From: Liolophura sinensis | Taxonomy: Eukaryota > Mollusca > Polyplacophora > Chitonida > Chitonidae | Length of the DNA stretch: 64,000 bases | Reading direction: 5' to 3' | Assembly: GCF_032854445.1 (NCBI RefSeq) | Contig: NC_088301.1 | Span: 29,804,402 to 29,868,401, forward strand | In this document: one piece after another, positions 1-12,000 of the stretch | Layout: every line of letters begins with the position of its first letter | Position numbering within the stretch: position 1 is the first letter of the stretch | Position numbers and translations under genes: made by a program | The notes under the pieces: model-generated | The model's database searches: none | What the model was told of the DNA's origin: nothing | What the model saw: the letters and a program-made list of their open reading frames with translations, nothing else

Positions 1-71
1 CTTGATCAGTCTTCAGTCTCTCCAGGATTCCAGACACAGCGCAATACAGACCACACTTGTCTGCCCCATTC
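1..71 (-). CDS. RPTP exon 31 (cut by window edge): D2 P-loop remainder
   Basis: Residues 1301-1324, MNGADKCGLYCAVSG then ILERLKTDQ. Lys1306 occupies the position of the phosphate-binding Arg. The exon runs off the left edge, where the last D2 helices should follow. Confidence 0.85.
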
Positions 72-3000
72 CTGCAATGTACAACCAAATTGTCTGCATG
101 TTTAATTTCCCCAAAATCACAAAGTTTATTTTCAAAAAGAGGTTTGGCCTGTAGTCCTACACCACTGCATGTTAATACATATACCAAAATGTGTGGACTG
201 AATTACTTAATTGTTTATTTGACTGCTGTTTTAAACCGTAAGAATTTTGTGCTTATATGTCAGCGGCCAGCATCATACTGGAAGGAAACTAGGCACAGCC
301 TTCCAGGGGGTAGCTATGACCATGTGCAGGTTGATCACAGACCTTCTCACATACAGCCAGAAGGGAAGCCAGCATGAGCTGGAGTTGAACTCACAGCGAC
401 TGGATTGGAGAGAGGCTCCTGTCATTGTGTTGCCCTGGTGGCTCCCTATGTGGATTGAGTGAGTGAGTGAGTGAGTGAGTGTTTGGGGCTTAATGTCGTA
501 CTTAACAATTTTTCAGTCATATGACGGCAAAGGAGTCCTTAGAGTGCATGTAATGTGCCTCCTTGTTGCAGGACGGATTTTCCACCGCTCTTTTATCTAG
601 TGCTGCTTCACTGAGACGCCTTACTGAAGGTAAGTAAGCCGCCCCGTTATACTGATACTGGACAACCAGTTGTAGCACTATCCCCTTCATGCTGAACGCC
701 AAACGAGGAAGTTACAACTTCCTCCTTCAAGATCTTAGGTGTGACTCGACCCAGGATTGATCCTGGATTTATCGCTCCTGAAGCGGATGCTGTACAAACT
801 GCGCTATCAGGGCCGATTCCTATGAGAATTGAGCAAAGTGTGGTACTAACATGCAGTGTACAATAACAGGTCCCTGGCCAGACTGCTGCCTCCACCTATC
901 CACCTCTTCTATCAGCGTCACTAGGTCGCCAGGGTTTGATGGCACATCTCTACCCTCAGGCCAAAACTTGACCACAAACTGCTTCACAGTAAATGGCACC
1001 TTGTCAGGCTGAAATGGAGAGATCCGTTTACACTGAATGATTTCCGGTTACCGAAGATATATACAAGTAATTATTGGAGGAGACAAAGAAATCTTTATGA
1101 TCACAACTAAGATAAAAGCACAATAAATGGTAAACTAATCTGAGATGAAAACTATCTAAACAGCAAATTAGATTACCTCAAGTCTTTGATCACTGCTGAA
1201 CACTTCCAAGCAGATGTCTACTGTTTAATCTAACTATATGCTTGGGGTTTTATGTTGTACTTAAACAGTTTTTCACTCATATGAAGACGAGGAGTCATCA
1301 GATGTGTTGTGAGTGATAATGGCAATATCAATAAACACTTTAATGTTGATACATTTAAAACTCCACAATAAAAACATATTTCCTTCAGGTCTACAGTTAT
1401 AGGAAAGCTTAGTGTCTTAGAGAATGAAGCATTGCCTTTTGATCAGCAAATAATTCATGCAATTTATATGGCCACTTAAGAGAGCTTTTTCCCGAAGTTG
1501 AATTAATTTCATATTACTTTCTTAAGTGACGGCATCAAAACAATCATTTAAAGGATTATATGTGTTTTTGTATGTGCACATTCACATGCCAAACTTTAAG
1601 TGAAATATATATGGTATATTTTAAAATTAATTTGTTCAATAATGTGCTACAAGGAATATTGTTTCTTGCATTGACTGAGTTAGCTCAAAGACCTCTATGA
1701 ACCTCTCTTTTATCAAAGCAACAAGGTGTAAATGGAGTGTGAGAATGAAGCTTGTACTTACCATGGGTGTGTAGGTGACTGTCATTGTTTGTATATCATA
1801 CAGGGTTTTCTTCTCCACCTCTATCACCTGGACTTTGTAAGGTCCAAACATCCCCTCTGTCGTGTCATCGTAAGGCCAGTAAACACATTTTTCCTAATAA
1901 ATACAAGACCGCAAATACTAACTGGCCTAGAAGGAATGAATAAGGAATAAAGGAGAGAATAAAGTTTGGGTCATTTTTGGTACAAGTGGGAAACATCCGC
2001 TTCTGGTAGACTTCTGGTAGACCATCCCACGTTAGACCAGAGATTTTATTTATTTATTTATTTGATTGGTGTTTTACACTGTACTCAAGAATATTTCACT
2101 TATACGACGACGGCCAGCATTATGGTGGGAGGAAACTGGGCAGAGCCCTGGGAAAACCCACAACCATCTGCAGGTTTTTGACAGACTTTCCCACATACAG
2201 CCAGAGAGGAAGCCAGCATGAGCTGGACTTGAACTCACAGCAACTGTATTGGTGAGAGACTCCTGGGTCATTACGCTGCGCTAGCGCGCTAACCAACTGA
2301 GCCACGGAGGCCTCAAGACCAGAGAGGAAACCAACATAACTCACACAGATCGTATTAATAAGAGGCTCTTCCTTTTTTGATTCATGAAATTACAAAGAGA
2401 TTTCTGCTCTTTTTCTTTAACACATAGCATGTGAGGAAATGCTGGCCGTCTGGTAAGGATTCTTTCAACGTCTTAGCTCAGGTACATGTGCTGGTAGGAT
2501 GTGAAGTTAGGGTCACACTATGATGTCACCTACATGTGTACGGCTGGAAGTGATTTATTTATTTATTTATATGACAGCTGTTTTATGCTGTACTCAAGAA
2601 TATTTCACTTACATGACGGCGGTCTGTACTATGGTGGGAGAAAACCTAGAAGAGCCTGGGGGAAACCCACAGCGATCTGCAGACTGCTGGCAGACCTTCC
2701 CCCGACCGGAGAGTAACCCAGCATGAGCTGACCTTGAACTCACAGCACAGAGTCCCGCACATGTGAATGACAGATCTGAATTCCAGCTACAATGTTTCAG
2801 GAATTACCGCACATATACAGAGTAACTCACATCTTCCAGAGCCTCCAGATCATTCAGCATGAGGAGACATTGTGACTTCTGTCCGTGAACCAGGCGCCAC
2901 ATGTCCACAGTGGTGTGTGGTAAAGGCATCTGGGTGGCAATGAATGCACAGTTATCTCTGTACGCCTACAATGTAAAGGTTTAATAGGGTAAGAAACCAC

Positions 3001-6000
3001 ACACGAAATACAGTAGTAACATGGGATTAATCTATATATCACATGATACAAACCAATAGAAGACAAAACATCAAACCATCGGTAAAAGATTCAGAACCCT
3101 TTTATTTGGTTGTCACTAAACTATTTCTCGTGATAGTGGACTTACATTTGAGGGCAAAGATCAATCTCCCGCCCAACAAGTCACCTTGAATCAGCCTAAT
3201 CAGTTACATGTTCATACACAGTTTTGTTTAATTCGCTTATTACAAGGGTAATCAATATTTATAAAATCTGCGGAATTTATGATATGTCCCATGAATAAGT
3301 TGGGTAAACTGTGTCAGATAACAAGAGTAAACAGACCTTTGTCATGACTGGACTAGATTACATGAAGCTCATAACAATAATATTTTTTTATTTATTTATT
3401 TATTTTAACATCTGATTGGAGTTTTAGGCCATACTCAAAACTATTTCCCTCTCATGACTACAGCTGGCATCATAGTGCTAGGAAACCAAGCAGAGCCAAG
3501 GAGAAACTCATGACCCCTTAAGGTAATTAATATTCATCAAATACATTAAACCTACAATACACTGATGTAAGTGTAGGTCTTACAGGTCCATCACTTAACC
3601 AGTATTAGGAATGGTAAGATATCTGTACTTACAGGTAAAAACACAGCATTAATGTAATCCGTTGTATCTGTCCATTGTGTGGATAGGAAGGGCCTCCAGT
3701 GGTCAACTACAGATATCAGGATGGAATGACACTTTCATTAGGGACTTCTCATACACACAAGTACGACAAACAACTACAACACATTATCTACCAACAATGG
3801 ATAATTTCTCATCTAGGCGATTACACATGGCTTAAAAGCTTATGGCATTTATCTCAACATGCATGCATGCTGAAACACAAGTTTCAAAGAAAAATTACAT
3901 CTTGAAATATCATAAAATCAGGGTACAGTACTGCGCAAGACCACAAGAAATATCAGTGTATGTTGGATATGCCAGTCAATGGCTATTACACTGTATAACA
4001 CACCTATGACAACGTGCTTCCAATAAATGCCGACTGCATGACTCCAGTCAAAATTCCAGCCAGTCCTCAGACGAGAGCTGACACACCATCTTTGATCACG
4101 CACAAGTCTAAACCTAGCTTATGTCACAGTTGTGTTGAGTCTACTAACTACACAGTTGTAATCAGTTCCAAGAGCAGTCTGAAACAATCGGCAACTGATT
4201 GTTCACTGCTAGGAATGTGATATGAGCGCTCTGTTGGCAACTAGTTACGATTCATGATAGCATGTTCTACATTCAGTGACCAGTTGGAACTGGTTTTGAT
4301 TAGTTGCTCATGGACCCAAGTGGCATAAGTACCTTTGTGGTTGAGTTACAACAGCATCTGTACAACTAGCCAATCAAATAGCACGTGTAAATCATGTGAT
4401 TACTGAATGGGGCTTTTACTGAGCTATCTTGAACAGTGATGTGGTGGTCATATGGCATAACTTGACCACTGACAGAAAATCGGCGCGGTGATATCAGTGC
4501 TCTTATGACTGAGATCAACTAGTTCCAGTTACATCCACCCCGTCGCAGATGCGTGCAGTCGTGTGTGACATAAGCTCTCAGTTATCGCAGTGTGACATTA
4601 GCTAGGCTTTATGATGATCTCCTTATATCTTCACATGCACAAAAAGTCCCTCCAACCCAAAAGGGCTTCAATTGTGTGTAGGAACACTGACCAGCAAGGA
4701 CACTAGGGTCTCTGTTTCTATGGAGATTCTCAGGAAGGCAGGCACTGACACAGTCCTTCTCTGTCACTGTAGGGGACAAGGATGCCAGCATCTTGAAAAA
4801 AATTAAGGATATTACTCATCATTAACAGCTTCAGCTGGACAGGATTGGTATAAATGTGGTAAGTCTACCATATATCCCAATACAGCTAGGAGATTTACTA
4901 CATATACCCTAAATCACCTAAAATTTCGTCCACAAAAGTGCATTTCTAGAGGCTAATAAATGTCACAAAATATTATTTTTGTTGCTGAAACTTTTTTCCA
5001 GTAAAATATCATCCCATGTTCCCACTAACCTCAAAACACCTTTCAAGAATCAATAGAATGCTCAGAATAAGGTAAAATGGGCAAGTTAGTCATGGATGAA
5101 TTTTTAAGGTCATTTAAGGTATATGTACTTTATACGGTACACCAGTACAAAATTTCAGCAGCACACGAAGATTTAAACCGCTTAACAGAAGGTCATTTCT
5201 TTCATATGTTCTGTTTTAAATTATTTCAATTTCTCCTTACCTCAAACTGCTCGAGAAGGCCTGTTTTGCCGGAATCTGAATCTTCTATTTGTAATTCTCT
5301 ATACTTTTCCTCAAACTTTGATGCCTCCATGGACATGTTTGACAGAAGAACTGCCTCAGCCAGTGCCTCATACAAGAAAGCATACTGCTCCTGGAATACA
5401 AGTGATAAGTCAGTCAGAAACAGTTAAGGAAGACGCCATCAGATTAACCATGTCCTCTACCGATCTGTTTATTTATTGATTCATTTGATCTGATTTGGTT
5501 TATGCAGTACTCAAGAACATTTCACTTATACTATGGCGGCCAGCATTATTGTGAGAGGAAACCAGCCAAAGTCCAAGGGAAACCCACGACCATCTACTGG
5601 TTTTAATGAATGAATGGTTGAAATAAGATACGAACACATCAGACATGACACCCCACCCATTTTACTCACACCGGGCTAACCAGCCATGTTTTTCTTACTC
5701 TCTGGCACTCGGCAATAACAAGTACCATTTTTAAAGTCTTTGGTATGACTTGATCCGGGTTGGATCCTGGGTCTCCAGAATTGGAGAGACGGCTCTGACC
5801 ATTAGGCGACTGAAGTGGTCGGCTCTCATGGTTTCAGAACAATACCTATGTCAAAATCCATACCAGAGCAAAATAGATGATAAGTTTGTTGAAAATGGGC
5901 AAAACAGCCTGACAATCTTGATCTATGAATTGTCATGGTGAAGATATGCATGTGGCAAGTTTCAATTCAACACAATCAACCATTCTGAATAAAAATGTGT

Positions 6001-9000
6001 TACACTGTCCAAAATGGCCATAATTTTGTTCAAATTGGACACATATGTAGTAGTCCAAAACTTGAACTTGAATAGAATTGGAAAACAGCCATTATGTTGT
6101 CTAATCTGGATGCAGAGTTCCAAAACTATGTTATTGATGAATCATTTTCAGAAAAAATCTTCAAAGCTGGTGATGGATTGGCATACTGACAGACAGGGTG
6201 CACACATATAGTCCCTCCCATCCTCACCACCCCAGAACAGAATAGGTCCACACAGTAGTTCAATAGTCGGCCACAATTTTAGCCCACAAACCCAACCAGA
6301 CGGTGCAGCTTCACAAATTTCTTTACCACTTATAAATGTTTGTCTCAATATCTTTGTTTTTTCATCTGCAATTAAAGAAAACTTGAGTTTGGTGGTTTGT
6401 GTGTGGGTATAGTATACAAACCTCTGTCTGTATCATGTTGACACGCTGCTTCCTCATGCTCAGCACACAATGTAGTACGTCCACTTTATCCTCAACCTTC
6501 GCTTGATCGATCAGATAGTCCAGTCCAATGAATGTCCCTGTTCTGCCTATACCAGCGCTTCAACACAAACACATTCATGTCAAACTGGCTGGAATATACA
6601 TGTAGGGCTAAGGCCTTTACAACAACAAGGCTTTCATATAACATAAACAATAACTGTATTGGCTGGACATGGATGAATAATCTTAGGTGTAGTGTGAGCC
6701 TTTATGGAAGTGTAGAGAGGCCTATCTGCAGTATAAAAGCAGAGGCCCTGTGCCAGTGATGTTTGTAGTGTGAACCTTTATGGAAGTGTAGAGAGGCCTA
6801 CCTGCAGTGTACAACCAGAGGCCCTGTACCAGTGATGTTTGTAGTGTGAACCTTTATGGAAGTGTAGAGAGGCCTATCTGCAGTATAAAAGCAGAGGCCC
6901 TGTGCCAGTGATGTTTGTAGTGTGAACCTTTATGGAAGTGTAGAGAGGCCTATCTTCAGTATAAAACCAGAGGCCCTATACCAGTGATGTTTGTAGTGTG
7001 AACCTTTATGGAAGTGTAGAGAGGCCTATCTGCAGTGTACAACCAGAGGCCCTGTACCAGTGATGTTTGTAGAGTGTACCTTTATGGAAGTGTAGAGAGG
7101 CCTACCTGCAGTGTACAACCAGAGGCCCTGTGCCAGTGGTGTTTGTAGTGTGAACCTTTATGGAAGTGTAGAGAGGCCTATCTGCAGTGTACAACCAGAG
7201 GCCCTGTGCCAGTGATGTTTGTAGTGTGAACCTTTATGGAAGTGTAGAGAGGCCTACCTGCAGTGTACAACCAGAGGCCCTGTACCAGTGATGTTTGTAG
7301 AGTGTACCTTTATGGAAGTGTAGAGAGGCCTATCTGCAGTGTACAACCAGAGGCCCTGTGCCAGTGATGTTTGTAGTGTGAACCTTTATGGAAGTGTAGA
7401 GAGGCCTATCTGCAGTGTACAACCAAAGGCCCTGTGCCAGTGGTGTTTGTAGTGTGAACCTTTATGGAAGTGTATAGAGGCTTACCTGCAGTGTACAACC
7501 AAAGGCCCTGTGCCAGTAGTGTTTGTAGTGTGAACCTTTATGGAAGTGTATAGAGGCTTACCTGCAGTGTACAACCAAAGGCCCTGTGCCAGTAGTGTTT
7601 GTAGTGTGAACCTTTATGGAAGTGTATAGAGGCTTACCTGCAGTGTACAACCAAAGGCCCTGTGCCAGTGGTGTTTGTAGTGTGAACCTTTATGGACGTG
7701 TAGAGAGGCCTACCTGCAGTGTACAACCAGAGGCCCTGTACCAGTGGTGTTTGTAGTGTGAACCTTTATGGAAGTGTAGAGAGGCCTACCTGCAGTGTAC
7801 AACCAAAGGCCCTGTGCCAGTGGTGTTTGTAGTGTGAACCTTTATGGAAGTGTATAGAGGCTTACCTGCAGTGTACAACCAAAGGCCCTGTGCCAGTGGT
7901 GTTTGTAGTGTGAACCTTTATGGAAGTGTATAGAGGCTTACCTGCAGTGTACAACCAAAGGCCCTGTGCCAGTAGTGTTTGTAGTGTGAACCTTTATGGA
8001 AGTGTAGAGAGGCTTACCTGCAGTGTACAACCAAAGGCCCTGTGCCAGTAGTGTTTGTAGTGTGAACCTTTTCTCTGAAGTGAACCAAGGCCGTAGGATA
8101 ATGAGGTACTCCATGGTCAGGCCATGAGGTGAAGTGAAACTGTTTGACAATCCGACTGGGCACTGAAAGATCCTAAAACAAGTACGCCCAAACTAAATAT
8201 CATATAAATAGCAAATAAATATCATAATACAGTACATTACTTTTGTTGCTGGAACATTATACATTTTTGAAGTAGGTTGTCACACTACAATCCTAATTTC
8301 CAAATTACTAGAACTCGCACAATCAGGCAAAATTCAGTCATCGGAGAAATTTTAGGCTGTTTACTCTGATTGACAAGGCAAAAACATTCAATAATAATAA
8401 ATTTAAACAATGGACAGAGTATGTCTTAATGACGTCAAACAAGTTATTAAAGTTACTACTGTTGTCTTATCCTCATAACTCCTAAGCCATGGAATTTATT
8501 TATTTGATTGGTGTTTTACACCCTGCTCAAGAATATTTCACTTATACAACGGCGGCCAGCATTATGGCGGGAGGAAACTGGGCAGAGCCCGGGGGAAACT
8601 CACGGCCATCCGCAGGTTGCTGACAGACCTTCCCACCTGCGGCCGGAGAGGAAGCCAACATGAACTTGGCTTGAACTCACAGTGACCGCACTGGTGAGAG
8701 ACTCCTCGGTCACTACGCTGTACCAGAGCGCTAACCAACTGAGCCACGGAGGCCCCACTAAAGCTATGGAAATGTTGATTACATCCAATAATTTAGTCTC
8801 CATATCACCTAGCTGATTTTCCATTTGGCTGCGTTCAAATCCCCATATTCCCTTCTCAACATGAGGATAACCTGTAATGACTAGTGCTATCCCAATACAT
8901 AACAACAATTATCAACAGAATTTCACTCACCAACATTTGACAGAAGTGCGAGCAATTAACAGCGAAAAATTTGATCTTACCAATTCATTACTGACGTTGA

Positions 9001-12000
9001 AAGTGCGAATGGTGAAATCTGCATAGGCCTCCGTCTCCAGCAGTGTAACTGACACATCTCCAAATTTCTTGTTTCCACTAGTGGGCCAGTATAAGTCACA
9101 TTTCCTCTGAAAACATAAACATTTATTGTTCACCCATTTACGTGTACATGTAAGTGTTAACTTATGGCTTAACATGGCTTTCAATCGTCTTTCGTTCACA
9201 TCCAACCATTGTCTCCCTGTAGCAGAAGGTTTATATTTATGGTGCGGTCTCACACAAAAGTAATGCCCAAAATCGGAGGAAGTACTAAGTATTACTTTAA
9301 AAAAGGTCCGTCTGTTAAATATTTGACAGGTTTGGTTGGTCCAAAGGTTACATGTTTTCCTACATATCATTTCAGCTAAACACCGAATAAGTCTTTCTTC
9401 TAAATTGTATATTTTAGTAATTGCTTGGCCCTCAAGTATATCAGTATTGAATATTAAATATTTTCACATTTTATCTATTTTTTTTTAAAATATCCTAGGA
9501 CAGACTTCAAAATTCCAGTGACCTGTTCAATAAAACATAATAACACACCAGAACATGTACTGTATCCCCGTGTTGTATCCAAGTATCCAATGTTTTTATT
9601 GTAGGTCTTTATGTTTTAATTTTTCTTATGTGAAATCTTTGAAGATACTCAGTATATTTGCATACATTCTAATGCAACATGCAAAGCATATTTTTGGAAA
9701 ATATTACTTGATAGATTTGAAAAAAAATAACTGACGAAAGAGTTGTTATGCTGATCTTTAAGAGGCCATTCAGGGGATTTGGCAAAAAATTCATAAAAAC
9801 AGAGAATAGCTAAAATTGTCGCACCCTTCCTCCCCTCGTACACCCCCCACCCCCCGGAAATATCAAACTTTTCCCTGTACTATAGTCACAAAGTGAAGTT
9901 TGAATGAAAGTTATGAGAACCACACTATTAGCCGTTTTGAACGGTAAGATGCAGACAGGCGAAGCTAATATCTTGTGAAAGGTAATAATTGAATCACTGA
10001 ACATTAACCCTGACACATCCCGTTTTTTTGTCCATTGCCGTGACTAGCCAAAGGTTTGACATTTCTTGCCAAAATAATAGGTTCAATGTTTGGAAGCAGT
10101 GTACACCAGAAAAGAAAGAAGGGAAGTTGTTGTTGTTGCAGTTGGCCTGGGAAGAGCTTTTCTGTCTCTAGCAATGGCATTTAAATCAAGTTTTTTCCCT
10201 AAGTACATGTACTGGATGAAAGCTTATAGAAACAAAATACTGAATACCTGACTGAATACCTGCATCCGAACGGCTTTATTGAAACCCTGACATGTACAAT
10301 ATCAGCAACACAATTCTTCACACATAAAGCCTCTCCTACTCCCTCAGATGCCCATCCCCTCACCTCCTTTCCACTTCACACACTCACCCCATTACCATTC
10401 CCTCCCCCACTTTACCACCCCTCCTCCCTCAGGACATACCCGGGCATCTTCCACCAGGTTGGTCAGCATGATAATCCGTGTACAGTCAAACTGCCAGACC
10501 ATTCTCCAGAAGTCGTCCATCATCAGACAGGTAGGGCCTGATAACATACAACCATAGTTACACCGAATATATCTGCATGTGTCAGCTATCACAAAAAAAA
10601 AAAAGTTGAAATCCCAAACAATGATATAAAATGTTATTTTAACCACCTTTAAATTGTTGGACCAATGTGGTATCTGAACATTACAGGGGTAACAAATGAT
10701 TGGCATGGAACATGGAGGCCTGTTAACCCAATAATCTGAACATTTAACATGTATTTCTGGTTGACTCTGAGGCCTGCTGAAGCAGTGTCAGCCAATTTTT
10801 AGCACTGGATCCTGTGCTACATCCAAGAAAGTATAAAGCAGAAATAGACATAATGCTGTTGATTAAGTTTTGCCAGTGTCTGGTTTGTGCTGAATATTTG
10901 TATTTTATATTATATTATATATATGTGTAAATATATGCATAAATCTGTATCCTGAAGAAGAAAAGCTACATGTTATTGCTGTCAACCTCACTTGCCCTCT
11001 AGCACTACTGTGTACCTAAAAAGTGTATTCTTTTTTTTATTTAAAAATATGGACCATACTATATGAAAGTGTTAACATCAAGCCAGTTTTAAACAACTTG
11101 TCTTTTGGATGGCACAAGATTGATTACAGAAAACACACATGTGGACCTGTTTAACAATTATCTAATAATATCAGCTTTGACTTTATTCCCTTCATTGATG
11201 TTCTTTTCCATACTGAGGAATATACCCCCCAAGTGATGACAGTCAGGATTAAGAGTGCACAAAACTGGGAATGGACAAAAGACACCCCACTCCCCTCCAT
11301 ATCTCACCAGGTACATGTACCTGACACTAGCTCAAGCAGCATTGGCATTCAAGACAAACCCTGTGTTTATACATATAAGCATGCCTCCATGTCCCCATAA
11401 TGTCCTTGTATTATGAGCACTCACCTTGGGAAGCAATATATCGAAACTGTTCATTATAACCCTGAAAAAGAGAAGACAAGAGATGTCATATATTCATTAT
11501 AGTCTTGCTTGGTTCTACTAGAAACGCCGAGTAGCAAAAAATCCTACACAAGTGACAGGCAGTTTTACTATAGCATAAGCCTGTCCATTTTACTGAAGCA
11601 TACCTGTAAAATGAATAAAAGGAGGGTTTTAAATCCACATATTCGTTATCTACACCACAGTGCTCTTGCTGCAGATCTCTAGAGGATATACAGGTAGAGA
11701 AGAGGCAGACAAGGTAAGGAAGGTAAAAACAAGCATGCATTGAAGGTCAATGAACAAAGAACATTGGTGACAAAGTTACACGTTTTTGTTCTAAGGGTTC
11801 AGGGGTTATAGATGGCCATGATACTCAAGTCTAGGTTAAGTGATGACTTAGTGTTTTACTCTCCATTTGTACATATACCAGTACATGATATCTTAGTCTG
11901 GGATGATTGCTGACTTAGTGTTTTATAACTCCATTTGCACATATATACCAGGACACTATATCTGAGTCTAGCATGATTTGGTGTTTTGGTCATGTGTGCA

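Noticed and set aside
647-895. 82-codon minus-strand ORF over RPTP exon 30
   Set aside because: Contains exon 30 residues at one end only in a shifted frame; the rest is a SINE.
9649-10016. Minus-strand ORFs around a G/C-rich tract
   Set aside because: Short, no motif, and within an RPTP intron without exon-quality splice sites in phase.
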